This document shows, one piece after another, positions 25,351-33,395 of a DNA stretch of 64,000 nt. The number at the start of each line of letters is the position of its first letter. Positions within the stretch are counted from its first letter, which is position 1. This stretch comes from Paenibacillus catalpae (lineage in GTDB: Bacteria; Bacillota; Bacilli; Paenibacillales; Paenibacillaceae). The DNA is taken from assembly GCF_900112695.1 (NCBI RefSeq), contig NZ_FOMT01000001.1, positions 1,240,001 through 1,304,000 on the forward strand, written 5' to 3'. The notes below the pieces were generated by a model that was not told the DNA's origin, did not search any database, and was given only the letters and a program-made list of their open reading frames with translations. A program made the position numbers and the translations under genes.

Positions 25351-26199
25351 CTATTCCCCGGACGGGGCTTCTCCAATCCATTTCTCGTAAATCTTGTCGT
25401 ATTCGCCGTTGTCATGCAGCTTCTTCAATGCTTCGTTGACACTGTTCAGAAGATCGGTTGCGCCCTTCTTGAGCGCGATGCCGTACGGTTCGTCGGTGAA
25501 CGTCTCCCCGACAACCTCGTAGTTCGGGTCCTGAACGGCCATGCCATATAAAATCGCGTTGTCGGTCGTCAGCGTGTCGCCCTGACCGGCTTTGAGCGCG
25601 CTGAACGCATCCTGGTAGTTGTCGAACTCCAGGACGGCTGCGTCCGGCACCTTCGCTTTAATGTTGTCGACCGAGGTGGAGCCTTTCACGGCCAATACTT
25701 TCGTGCCTTTCTTGATATCCTCGATGCTCTTGATAGGACTTCCTTTTTTCACCAGAAGGGACTGGCCCGCCTTGAAGTACACGTCGGAGAAATCGACTTC
25801 TTTCTTGCGCTCTTCCGTAATCGTCATCGTGGCTATGATCATATCGATCTCATTGTTGTTCAACATCGGAATGCGCGTTTTGGAAGTGACTTCCTTAAGC
25901 TCGATCTTGGTCTCGTCGCCGAGAATTTCCTTGGCGAGCGCCTTGGCGATGTCGACGTCGAAGCCTTCGACATTGCCACTGGCCGGATCCTTCAAGCCGA
26001 ACAGCTTCGTGTCGTACTTGACGCCGACGACGAGTTTCCCTCGGCTCTTGATGTCGCCAAGCGCTGACGCCGCTTCGGACGGCGAAACCCCGTTTGCTTC
26101 GTTGTTCGATCCTTCTTCTTTGTTGCCGCATCCGGCCAATAAGACCGTGGCAAGAAACGTAAGTACGACGCCAAGCGTCATCCAACTTCTTTTCTTCAT
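25351..26199 (-). CDS. glnH: Glutamine/glutamate-binding lipoprotein (GlnH-like)
   Basis: Family-3 solute-binding protein. Lipoprotein signal with lipobox LLAGC (Cys near residue 24). Ligand-binding signature GFDVDIAKALAKEILG, the acidic and Arg-containing KTRIPMLNNNEIDMIIATMTIT, VKKGS, VKGSTS and DEPYGIALKKG are in normal order, and the composition favours glutamine/glutamate binding. Length 282. It lies between the ATPase and first permease genes of one operon. The symbol is by similarity. Confidence 0.9.
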   Translation of the reverse strand: MKKRSWMTLGVVLTFLATVLLAGCGNKEEGSNNEANGVSPSEAASALGDIKSRGKLVVGVKYDTKLFGLKDPASGNVEGFDVDIAKALAKEILGDETKIELKEVTSKTRIPMLNNNEIDMIIATMTITEERKKEVDFSDVYFKAGQSLLVKKGSPIKSIEDIKKGTKVLAVKGSTSVDNIKAKVPDAAVLEFDNYQDAFSALKAGQGDTLTTDNAILYGMAVQDPNYEVVGETFTDEPYGIALKKGATDLLNSVNEALKKLHDNGEYDKIYEKWIGEAPSGE

Positions 26200-26266
26200 C
26201 GCTTAAAACCCCTCTCCATTATGGAATTGCATGGTTTGGCAACATGATTCGATCGCGTGCAAGCCG

Positions 26267-26998
26267 TTAATGGCGCAGCACGCGATTAAGAAACAATCGC
26301 GCCCTTTCTTCCCGAGGCTGCTCGAAGAATTCCTCCGGCGGAGAGATTTCGACGATTTGCCCTTTGTCCATAAAGACGATGCGGTCAGCCACTTCCCGCG
26401 CGAAACCCATCTCGTGCGTAACGACGACCATCGTCATCCCATCATGCACCAAGGTCTTCATGACATCCAGAACTTCGCCGACCATTTCCGGGTCGAGTGC
26501 GGAGGTCGGCTCGTCGAAGAGCATGATCTTCGGCTTCATGGCCAGCGCCCTGGCGATTGCCACGCGCTGTTGTTGTCCGCCGGACAGCTGCGAAGGAAAT
26601 GCGCCCGCCTTGTCAACGATGCCGACTTTCTCCAAATACATCTTGGCTGTATCCGCCGCTTGCGGCTTCGGGACGCCAAGCGCCTTCATTGGAGCAAGCG
26701 TAATATTGTCAATCACTTTCATATGGGGATAGAGATTGAAGTGCTGGAACACCATGCCGATTTCCCGCCGCAGCTTGTTGATGTCGGCTTTCTTATCGGT
26801 GACATCGACTCCGTTTACAATCAGACCGCCGCTCGTAATCGCCTCCAGCCGGTTGATGCAGCGGAGGAGGGTGCTCTTCCCTGAGCCGGAAGGCCCGACC
26901 ACAACGACGACTTCACCCTGCGCGATTCGAAGATCGATGCCTTGAAGCACATGAAAATCGCCATAATGCTTCTCCACTTGCTGAAATTCAATCACCAC
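26267..26998 (-). CDS. glnQ: Amino acid ABC transporter ATPase (GlnQ-like)
   Basis: ATPase of the glutamine/glutamate importer, 243 residues. Walker [11 protein letters not shown]-loop [10 protein letters not shown], signature [15 protein letters not shown], Walker [14 protein letters not shown] and switch His VVTHEM are all intact, and the A-loop Tyr is in [12 protein letters not shown] start after GGGGGATT. First gene of the six-gene minus-strand operon: ATPase, binding protein, two permeases, kinase, regulator. Confidence 0.94.
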   Translation of the reverse strand: MVIEFQQVEKHYGDFHVLQGIDLRIAQGEVVVVVGPSGSGKSTLLRCINRLEAITSGGLIVNGVDVTDKKADINKLRREIGMVFQHFNLYPHMKVIDNITLAPMKALGVPKPQAADTAKMYLEKVGIVDKAGAFPSQLSGGQQQRVAIARALAMKPKIMLFDEPTSALDPEMVGEVLDVMKTLVHDGMTMVVVTHEMGFAREVADRIVFMDKGQIVEISPPEEFFEQPREERARLFLNRVLRH

Positions 26999-27162
26999 AA
27001 TCCCCCTTTCCGTTGCCTTCTAACTCTCTGATGGACAATATGTTATGTTAGATCACATGCTGTGTAGACAACTATAACGAAAACCTACGCAATCCTAACG
27101 AATCCGACATCAAAATTATGATTTTTTTTACAAACGAGTGCGATTCTTCCTTATTGAAACGG

Positions 27163-27190
27163 CAAAGAAGCCCCCATGACTGCGGGCTTC
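27163..27190 (-). terminator. Hairpin after the DUF pair
   Basis: 7-bp stem GAAGCCC / GGGCTTC with a 10-nt loop and a weak TTCTTT tail on the minus strand; it separates the small-protein pair from the Gln importer operon. Confidence 0.55.
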
Positions 27191-27242
27191 TAAAATCAAT
27201 ACTCCGATTTCCTTCTGTTGTCCGGGTCTCTTGGGGCTACGA

Positions 27243-27557
27243 CTAGCCTCCGTTTTCCTTCGACCTCGATCCGATCAAGTAACCGATAATCGTCGATTCG
27301 ACGGGAACTACAACGAGCGTCCACATTTCCTTTAAGCCGAAGTCTGGCGAACGGTATTGGTCGGGGATCAGCGTATAGACCAGCGCGATAAGAAGAACGC
27401 CGAGCGTAATTGTACCGACGATATACAGGCGCACGTTCTCGCCCGAGCCGTAGAATTTGCCAAGGAAGCCGAGCTCCGCTTTGCGCTTTTCATTTTCCGC
27501 GTTCGCCGCGATGATCTTGCTGGCTACCCGAGGGTCCTGAATTTCGATTTTGTTCAT
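27243..27557 (-). CDS. Hypothetical small membrane protein
   Basis: 104 residues from ATG (MNKIEIQDPRVASK), with the ATG overlapping the upstream stop as ATGA. Residues 1-38 are hydrophilic; two hydrophobic helices follow (about 43-63 and 80-98) joined by a short loop with IPDQYRSPDFG. Not recognised. Coupling to the upstream soluble protein means they likely act together. The arrangement looks like two-gene modules of phage-derived clusters, but no phage gene is near, so no function is assigned. Confidence 0.7.
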   Translation of the reverse strand: MNKIEIQDPRVASKIIAANAENEKRKAELGFLGKFYGSGENVRLYIVGTITLGVLLIALVYTLIPDQYRSPDFGLKEMWTLVVVPVESTIIGYLIGSRSKENGG

Positions 27558-27919
27558 GCCTGCCCGACCCCCTCGCCCGCAAAGAAAGTGAAGGCCAACG
27601 CCCAAGACGTCGTATCATAATTAATAGTCACTTCGTAACGCAACGATAGTTTGCGGTTGTTCAATACGCCGAGTTGAATCATATCTTGATTGCCGATCGG
27701 CTTGCCTCGCGGGAAATTGACGCAGGCGATGCGTACTTCGTTGTAACGGACCAGCCGAATATCCGTCATGAAGTCGTCTCGTTCCGATTCGTATTCAATG
27801 CAAAACACGAACGTCAGCGGATCGTTCTCTTCCGACAAAACAATTTCGATCGGATTCATTCCATAGGCGAGCACGCGGCCATGATACACGGCTTCGAATC
27901 CGCCGGACGTAATTTTCAT
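27554..27919 (-). CDS. Hypothetical 121-residue protein
   Basis: Start set at ATG (MKITSGGFEAV) eight bases after GGAGGG; the longer reading frame lacks a site. The protein is beta-rich (VRIACVNFPRG, LSLRYEVTINY, LAFTFFAGEG) with no signal peptide. DUF-type protein that I do not recognise. Overlaps the downstream membrane-protein start (ATGA), so expression is coupled. Nothing else in the neighbourhood indicates a role. Confidence 0.7.
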   Translation of the reverse strand: MKITSGGFEAVYHGRVLAYGMNPIEIVLSEENDPLTFVFCIEYESERDDFMTDIRLVRYNEVRIACVNFPRGKPIGNQDMIQLGVLNNRKLSLRYEVTINYDTTSWALAFTFFAGEGVGQA

Positions 27920-28055
27920 CGTTATCCCTCCGCAGCAATCTGTCATCGTACAAGCTCTTATTACAGTATACGAGCGGGTGCGTGAGTTCATGTCTGGCGA
28001 TCGATGGCCGCGGCAGGAATCGGAACATAGAAGGACAAGAAGGTGTATCCGCAAA

Positions 28056-28084
28056 TTAAAAAGCCGCGTAAAACGCGGCTTTTG
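28056..28084 (-). terminator. Bidirectional terminator after DUF2269 gene
   Basis: 10-bp stem AAAAGCCGCG / CGCGGCTTTT with loop TAAAA, T-tailed on both strands. Confidence 0.8.
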
Positions 28085-28126
28085 CTTACCTTCCTGGGGC
28101 TATCCAAAGGCCGGTTGACGGCTTCT

Positions 28127-28588
28127 TTAAAATGGCTTAAGGACCATTAGCACGGTTATGGCAATCATCAGCAGCTGGGACGCCGTCTCGATCGGTATGA
28201 TCTTTTTCATCAATCGACCGAGCTCGGCAGGTAATTCATCCCCTTGACTTTGATTCATAGATACAATCCCCATGATCTTTTTCATGCGCGGGCCGATCAA
28301 TCCTTCGATCGTGGCCACCATGAGCAGCGATAAAAGGATCGATATATTTAGCCACATTTGGGACAACCCCATGTTAGTTATTATCATAAGCCAAACCCCG
28401 GTAATAATAAGCACGGTTCCGCCAATTTTAGGCAGGATGGCAAGCTTGTTCGTTACATTAAAAGCAAAGCGCAATTGGCCGGCGGTTCTGGCTGACCTAC
28501 GAAAGAATGGTACCACGATAGCGGGACCGATTACCGCGATAGAAGCCAATATATGAAGCACGAGGAGCCATCCAAACAAACCGATCAT
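28127..28588 (-). CDS. DUF2269-family membrane protein
   Basis: 153 residues with four predicted helices (about 5-25, 52-72, 80-98 and 132-152). The HILASIAVIGPAIVV start, the central GxxLIITGVWL and IEGLIGPRMKKI are typical of DUF2269 (YkoI/YwnJ-like). ATG lies 11 nt after GGAG within GGAGCAAGAAGGGAG. Begins 15 nt after the NmrA-like gene stop and is probably co-transcribed. Function unknown in the family. Confidence 0.82.
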   Translation of the reverse strand: MIGLFGWLLVLHILASIAVIGPAIVVPFFRRSARTAGQLRFAFNVTNKLAILPKIGGTVLIITGVWLMIITNMGLSQMWLNISILLSLLMVATIEGLIGPRMKKIMGIVSMNQSQGDELPAELGRLMKKIIPIETASQLLMIAITVLMVLKPF

Positions 28589-28603
28589 CTCCCTTCTTGC
28601 TCC

Positions 28604-29332
28604 TTAGCTTAGCGGAATATCGCTTTGATAGGCGAGTCCGACCCTTTTCTTCTTAAAGGGCCCTCCTAGCTCGATATGGTCCAGCATGCATTTCACGACA
28701 ACATCATAAGCAACATCCAGCTCTTGAAGCCGGCTGAACAAGTAACCGGCTATTTCGGCCTCGGAAAATTCCTCGATCGTCCGTGGAATGGATATGGGCA
28801 AGGTTTCCGTTGTCACATTCAGATGAACCGACACCGGAGGCTCTGTCGATTCAATCATAGTTCCCGGACACATCATGGACCAATCGAGCTCAGACTTCTG
28901 CAGCCGTTCATAATTCAGGTTGTGAGTTTTAAACGCGGGCGGGAAGCCGGGCAGATTATTGCCAATGAGGTCGGTATATGGAATATCCAGCAAGCCGGCC
29001 CCTCCCATTACCCATACCCTGCCGGAAAAACTAGGGTTGATCTCACATTGGCTTATGATGTTATCAACGAGACGAACGAACTCATCTCCTTGACCTGCAT
29101 GGCCAGCAGCAATAATAGCGGCGTCTTGATGCGAGAGCGCCTCGCAGACGCTTACCGGGTTGATGATATCGTCCACGATCACCTTCACATCTTTGGCGGA
29201 ACGCTCTCCTTGCTGTTCATAAAACTTCTCGGAGTTTCGTACGAATGCGGTCATTTCATGTCCCATTTTACACCCTTGCTCCAGCGCTCTTCTCCCCGTA
29301 TTTCCCGTTGCTCCAAAAACAATAATTTTCAT
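28604..29332 (-). CDS. NAD(P)-binding NmrA/SDR-like protein
   Basis: Atypical short-chain dehydrogenase. Start at ATG (MKIIVFGATGNTG) after GGAGGAAAAACG; the Rossmann motif is GATGNTGRRALEQG. No YxxxK active site is clear (NLNYERLQKS lies in that area), so it may be a sensor or quinone-type reductase, as in other NmrA-like members. Length 242. Followed by the DUF2269 gene, and under a region with an HxlR-like operator. Likely induced by electrophiles or quinones, by analogy with HxlR-controlled reductases. Confidence 0.8.
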   Translation of the reverse strand: MKIIVFGATGNTGRRALEQGCKMGHEMTAFVRNSEKFYEQQGERSAKDVKVIVDDIINPVSVCEALSHQDAAIIAAGHAGQGDEFVRLVDNIISQCEINPSFSGRVWVMGGAGLLDIPYTDLIGNNLPGFPPAFKTHNLNYERLQKSELDWSMMCPGTMIESTEPPVSVHLNVTTETLPISIPRTIEEFSEAEIAGYLFSRLQELDVAYDVVVKCMLDHIELGGPFKKKRVGLAYQSDIPLS

Positions 29333-29436
29333 CGTTTTTCCTCCTTTTATTATGACTCCCGATATTTCATCTCTGGATTGACTCAAGCTTAGCATCGTTT
29401 AAAAATCTTGATAAGAACCCACTTTAATGTAGGGTC

Positions 29437-29452
29437 CTTACTTAAAAGTAAG
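29437..29452 (-). promoter_or_regulatory. Palindrome CTTACTT-AA-AAGTAAG, candidate HxlR operator
   Basis: 7-bp arms around AA, located ~105 nt upstream of the NmrA-like start. A related TTAAGTAAG ... CACTTAA arrangement (29950-29984) lies upstream of the HxlR gene itself. Both fit binding by the adjacent regulator. Confidence 0.5.
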
Positions 29453-29520
29453 TTTTAAGCAGGAAGGGTTATCCCTGTTCGTCCACAGCGAAAATCGTAA
29501 AGGAAGATGGACTGTAAATA

Positions 29521-29556
29521 ACAAAAGCTGCCTGGGAAAATCCAGGCAGCTTTTAT
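29521..29556 (-). terminator. Terminator after hxlR-like gene
   Basis: 13-bp stem AAAAGCTGCCTGG / CCAGGCAGCTTTT with loop GAAAAT, T-tailed on both sides. Confidence 0.85.
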
Positions 29557-29596
29557 TATGAATCCTTGAATTAGCGTGAAAATGAATTAACCAGCT

Positions 29597-29929
29597 TTAA
29601 GAAGCAGACTCTTCATATTTCCGTTTATTATGGTTTTCTCCCCATGCGCACATGACTTCTGCTACAGGAATTAATGTTTTGCCATATTCACTAAGGGAGT
29701 ATTCTACTTTTGGAGGGACGGTTGGGTAGACCGTTCTATCGATTATGCCCTCTCGTTCCAAGTCCCGTAGATGTTGCGAAAGCATTTTTTGAGAAGCATC
29801 AGGTATCAATTTTTCCAGATCGTTGAATCGCTTATTGGATTGTATCAAATGCCATAATATCAATGGTTTCCATTTGCCGCCTAGCACATGAAGGATTGTC
29901 TCCACCGGACATTCAAGCTGATGAATCAT
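29597..29929 (-). CDS. HxlR-family transcriptional regulator
   Basis: 110-residue winged-helix DNA-binding protein. The family start CPVETILHVLGGKWKPLILWHL holds the conserved Cys near residue 7, followed by RFNDLEKLIPDASQKMLSQHLRDLEREGIIDRTVYPTVPPKVEYSLSEYG. In YodB/HypR members that Cys senses electrophiles or hypochlorite. It lies on the same strand and upstream of the NmrA-like/DUF2269 pair but has its own terminator. Candidate operators precede both. Confidence 0.93.
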   Translation of the reverse strand: MIHQLECPVETILHVLGGKWKPLILWHLIQSNKRFNDLEKLIPDASQKMLSQHLRDLEREGIIDRTVYPTVPPKVEYSLSEYGKTLIPVAEVMCAWGENHNKRKYEESAS

Positions 29930-30070
29930 GGATAAATCATCCCCTTGCCTTTAAGTAAGCTCATTACCCTAAAGGGTTCACTTAACAAAATTTTACAGGA
30001 TGTTTGCAAGCCGGTCAACCTGAAATCTTCTGCCCGTGGAATCTATTCATCTCGAACAGCCTCCAAGCAA

Positions 30071-30111
30071 TAAAAAACGGCAATTGATCCTTTTCAGGAT
30101 CGAAAGCCGTT
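30071..30111 (-). terminator. Terminator after WGxxGxxG-protein gene
   Basis: 6-bp outer stem AACGGC / GCCGTT and inner GATCCT / AGGATC, followed by TTTTTT on the minus strand. Confidence 0.8.
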
Positions 30112-30140
30112 GTACTTCTTAATTAAGCTCTGTCAACCAT

Positions 30141-30458
30141 TTATGCGCGATCGCGGCCACGGTTTCTCATGCCGGCAAGACCCAGCAAACCAAGGAGACC
30201 AAGCCATCCCCAATCGAAATCATTATCGTCTGCGGCATTTGCCTTGTAGTTGTTCGTACGCACCGTATTCCCGTTATCAATACGATTCATATCCGTGCCC
30301 AACGTGCGGTTTGTTGCGTTAATTCCTTTATTGACTTCGTGACGTATTTCATTGCCTGGCGTGTTATCCATCCTTGTCATATTGTCGGCAAAAGCTGGAA
30401 TAGCGGAAAACATCATCAAGCAGGCTGCAAGGCCAAAAAACGCTAACCACTTCTTCAT
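30141..30458 (-). CDS. Secreted WGxxGxxG-CTERM-type small protein
   Basis: 105 residues. A Sec signal peptide (MKKWLAFFGLAACLMMFSAIPAFA) is followed by an Asn/Thr-rich mature segment and a C-terminal WGWLGLLGLLGLAG stretch with Arg-rich end, the WGxxGxxG-CTERM signature. Such short C-terminal helices act as sorting signals for a dedicated rhomboid-like protease in some Firmicutes. ATG lies after GGTAAAAAAG, with a run of purines. Function unknown; a cell-surface matrix or sporulation role is possible. Confidence 0.8.
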   Translation of the reverse strand: MKKWLAFFGLAACLMMFSAIPAFADNMTRMDNTPGNEIRHEVNKGINATNRTLGTDMNRIDNGNTVRTNNYKANAADDNDFDWGWLGLLGLLGLAGMRNRGRDRA

Positions 30459-30730
30459 CTTTTTTACCTCTCTTCAAGTTAAAGTAACAAGCTCAATTAT
30501 TTTTCATCAATAATGCGCTTATTATTCTCAGAATGGATAAAAACATATTTAAAAATCATCTTCCACGACTTTCCGCACGTCGCTGCAGCTAATCCTTTAT
30601 TTCTATCTCCACAATTAATCAGCCCCCTTAGTGAATGTTGGCCTGAATCGCCCATTTACATCCGCTGCCGGGTTGTGTTATCCTTGATTCCATAGTTTTC
30701 GAAATAGATTGGCAAAGGCGGTGAGAACCC

Positions 30731-31012
30731 ATGGTCGAGGATAACGAGGAAGTCAAACGGGCAGTGAAAGTATACAAAGCACTCGGAGAGCCGACCCGGA
30801 TCAAAATAGCGATGCTTCTTACAGAAGAGAAGAATCTCTGCTGCTCCGAAATCGGCAGCAAGCTTGAGTCCGTTGCCGGATCCACGCTGTCGCATCACTT
30901 GAAGCAGCTTACGGATTGCGGCCTGCTCACGCTGCGCAAAGACGGCACGTACATTTATTACAGCGTCAACAAAGAAGTCGCGGGGAAGTACGCCCCTTAT
31001 CTACTGGGGTAG
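30731..31012 (+). CDS. ArsR/SmtB-family transcriptional regulator
   Basis: 93-residue winged-helix repressor: VYKALGEPTRIKIAMLL start, CCSEIG with two Cys in the alpha-3 region (residues ~36-37), then STLSHHLKQLTDCGLLTLRKDGTYIYYSVN. The paired Cys suggests metal or thiol sensing but differs from the ELCVCDL metal box. Located 84 nt upstream of an MFS exporter on the same strand, with an inverted repeat in between that may be its operator. Confidence 0.93.
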   Translation: MVEDNEEVKRAVKVYKALGEPTRIKIAMLLTEEKNLCCSEIGSKLESVAGSTLSHHLKQLTDCGLLTLRKDGTYIYYSVNKEVAGKYAPYLLG

Positions 31013-31030
31013 CCGTTTTTTTTTCGTCCT

Positions 31031-31054
31031 ATATTTCGATATATTTAGAAATAT
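31031..31054 (+). promoter_or_regulatory. Inverted repeat between arsR-like and MFS genes
   Basis: ATATTTC and GAAATAT arms across 10 nt, AT-rich, 42 nt upstream of the MFS start. ArsR-type operators have this form, so it may be the regulator's site. Confidence 0.45.
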
Positions 31055-31096
31055 AAAATATTTATAAAGAGAGATACGGATAAGGAGCTGGAACGT

Positions 31097-32299
31097 TTGT
31101 CATACAATTTAAAAATTTATATGCTGGCTTTAGTCAGCTTTCTCGTCGGCACATCCGAATTCATCATTGCCGGCATTTTGGATAAGGTATCCAATGATAT
31201 CGGTGTCTCAGTCGCGGCGGCGGGTCAGCTGATCACCGTTTTCTCCCTTGCTTACGGGTTCGGAACACCGTTCCTGATGGCGGCCGCTGCCAAAGTCGAC
31301 CGCAAAAAGCTAATGCTATATGCACTCTCGGTCTTCATCGTTGGCAACGTCGCGGCCTACTTCTTCTCCGGCTTCAGCGCCCTTATTGTTTCCCGCGTTA
31401 TTGTAGCGCTTAGCAGCGGCGTGTTCGTCGTGACGGCGCTCACGGTCGCCGCGAAGCTCGCACCGGCGGAGAAGCAGGGCAGCGCCATCGCCACGCTCGT
31501 CATGGGTTTCAGTACAGCGCTGATCGTCGGCGTACCACTCGGCCGGCTAGTCGCTTCCGCCTATGACTGGAATGTGGTTTTCGGTGGCATCGGCCTGCTC
31601 GGCCTGCTCGCGCTGCTGCTCATCGCCTTCGCGATTCCGAAGACGGACGGCGAGCAGCCGGTACCGCTGCGGGATCAACTGAAGCTGCTCAAGAATCCGA
31701 AAATCGTCGTCGCGCTCGGCATTACGTTCTTCTGGCTCGGCGGCTATTCTATTACCTACACGTATATTTCCCCCTTTCTGCTTGATATTACGGGCATGAG
31801 CGAGAAATTCGTCAGTATCGCGCTGCTCGCGTTTGGCATCGCCAGTCTGATCGGCTCCAAGCTTGGCGGCTTCGGCACCGATCGTTGGGGATTTAAGCGC
31901 ACGCTGGTGACCGGCATGTTGTTCCACGCAGCCTGGCTGGTCGTGATTTCATTCGCTGCCCATTCGCCGGGACTAATGTTCCCGCTGCTCATGCTCTGGT
32001 CCTTCTCCGCTTGGTCGTCCGGCCCGACGCAGCAGTATCATCTGATCTCGCTCGCGCCAGAAGCGACCAGTATCATGCTTAGCCTTAACAGCTCCGTCGT
32101 GCAACTGGCCATGGCAGCCGGCGCGGGCATCGGCGGCATCGTCGTGGAAGGCGCTTCGCTGACCGCCATCACCTGGATTGGGGCCGCTGGAGTAGCCGTC
32201 GCCGCGCTCATGTCGGCTGCAGCATTCGGCTACTTCCGCGTCGGAGCGGCTTCCCGGGCAGCGCATAAGGAGGCTCGCGCAGGGAAAATCAACCTGTAA
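31097..32299 (+). CDS. MFS exporter (AraJ/YdhP-like)
   Basis: Twelve-helix major facilitator of 400 residues. The start reads YNLKIYMLALVSFLVGTSEFIIAG, matching the YdhP/AraJ/PbuE-like DHA1 subfamily; the motif A region is AAKVDRKKLMLYALSVF and motif C-like glycine rich segments follow. TTG start eight bases after AAGGAG. It is in an operon with the ArsR regulator and probably exports a compound sensed by it. DHA1 members export drugs, sugars or nucleosides. Confidence 0.9.
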   Translation: MSYNLKIYMLALVSFLVGTSEFIIAGILDKVSNDIGVSVAAAGQLITVFSLAYGFGTPFLMAAAAKVDRKKLMLYALSVFIVGNVAAYFFSGFSALIVSRVIVALSSGVFVVTALTVAAKLAPAEKQGSAIATLVMGFSTALIVGVPLGRLVASAYDWNVVFGGIGLLGLLALLLIAFAIPKTDGEQPVPLRDQLKLLKNPKIVVALGITFFWLGGYSITYTYISPFLLDITGMSEKFVSIALLAFGIASLIGSKLGGFGTDRWGFKRTLVTGMLFHAAWLVVISFAAHSPGLMFPLLMLWSFSAWSSGPTQQYHLISLAPEATSIMLSLNSSVVQLAMAAGAGIGGIVVEGASLTAITWIGAAGVAVAALMSAAAFGYFRVGAASRAAHKEARAGKINL

Positions 32300-32360
32300 A
32301 GCAATCCCCTTTCACGCCAACCGGGCAGCGCCAAAGGCGCCTGACCCAATCATCGCGAGA

Positions 32361-32406
32361 AGAAGCCCGCGGCTCCCGCTTGACAAGCAGGCCGCAGGCT
32401 TCTTTT
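32361..32406 (+). terminator. Terminator after the MFS gene
   Basis: Stem AGAAGCC-GCGGC / GCCGC-GGCTTCT with one mismatch and a ~20-nt loop, followed by TTTT. Confidence 0.75.
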
Positions 32407-32530
32407 CGCAAACATGCTTCATCCTTCGTGGCCTGGCCGCAGATTCTCGTTTCTCATCTTCCAGCCAGAAAGAGATTGATTTACTTTGGACATAGAGGAA
32501 TAATTAGATCGTATCCATTCTAATAAGGCG

Positions 32531-33226
32531 GTGATCGACTTGGTTCAATCGGGCGTAGGCATCATGACCATTCAACTTACCATGGAAAATCGCAACAACC
32601 CTTTCTTTCTGACCGTCCTCTGGGACGCTCATGACGTCGTTCTCGTCGATGCCGGACTTCCTGGCCAGATGGAGATGATTCGCTCCGCGTTCCAAGAAGC
32701 GGGGATTCCGTTCGAGAAGCTGACCAAAATCCTCATTACCCATCAAGATTCGGATCATATCGGCAGTTTGCCCGATTTGGTACAAGCCTTTGGAGACCGG
32801 GTTCAAGTGTATGCTCATGAAGTCGCCATCCCTTACTTGGCGGGGGAAATCCCCCTCGACAAGAGCAAGAAGCTCGTCAGAACGCCAGTCAAAGTCGACG
32901 TCGCCTTGCAAGACGGCGATATTCTGCCTTTTGCCGGAGGTATCCGCGCGGTGTTTACTCCCGGCCATACGCCGGATCACACGTCCTTCTACCATATTCC
33001 GAGCAAGACCTTAATCGCCGGCGATGCCTTAAGGGCACAAGACGGCATCCTGCAGTCATACAGCCCGGTCTATACGCCGGATCAAGCCACGGCGCTGCAA
33101 TCCATCGCTAAATTTCAAACGCTGGATCTCTCCAAAATAATCGCCTACCATGGCGGAGAATGCACGGATGACTTGCAAGAGCGCCTGCAGGATATCTTGG
33201 ACGCGGGTCCGGTCGAGAACAACTAA
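32531..33226 (+). CDS. MBL-fold metallohydrolase (glyoxalase II-like)
   Basis: Metallo-beta-lactamase-fold hydrolase. THQDSDHIGSL supplies the metal HxDxDH motif, GHTPDHTSFY the third His, GDAL the bridging Asp and YHGGE the last His. Length ~231. Start uncertain: GTG at 32531 or TTG at 32540 after GGCGGTGAT. YflN/glyoxalase-II-like members hydrolyse thioesters or lactones; substrate unknown. Followed by a strong hairpin. Confidence 0.9.
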   Translation: MIDLVQSGVGIMTIQLTMENRNNPFFLTVLWDAHDVVLVDAGLPGQMEMIRSAFQEAGIPFEKLTKILITHQDSDHIGSLPDLVQAFGDRVQVYAHEVAIPYLAGEIPLDKSKKLVRTPVKVDVALQDGDILPFAGGIRAVFTPGHTPDHTSFYHIPSKTLIAGDALRAQDGILQSYSPVYTPDQATALQSIAKFQTLDLSKIIAYHGGECTDDLQERLQDILDAGPVENN

Positions 33227-33260
33227 CTGCTTCCCTGCTCTAAGCCGATGGGAACATGGA

Positions 33261-33305
33261 GAAAGGACGGCTACATGGCTTCAATTGCCATGTAGTCGTC
33301 CTTTC
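33261..33305 (+). terminator. Long hairpin after the MBL gene
   Basis: GAAAGGACGGCTACATGGC pairs with GCCATGTAGTCGTCCTTTC across a 7-nt loop. No long T run, so terminator strength is uncertain. Confidence 0.6.
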
Positions 33306-33337
33306 TGGCGTATTACGCACCTAAATTTAGTTACTAC

Positions 33338-33371
33338 AAAACAACAGCGGCAGCTGATAATCAGCTGCCGC
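33338..33371 (-). terminator. Terminator after SDR gene
   Basis: 11-bp stem GCGGCAGCTGA / TCAGCTGCCGC with loop TAA, followed by TGTTGTTTTG on the minus strand. Confidence 0.75.
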
Positions 33372-33395
33372 CAAGTGTTGTCTGCCACTTCTCGA

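Noticed and set aside
27001..27130. GlnL-type direct repeats upstream of the glutamine importer
   Set aside because: TTTTCG-TTAT-AGTTGT is only a partial match to the TTTTGT repeat pattern, so not listed as a feature.
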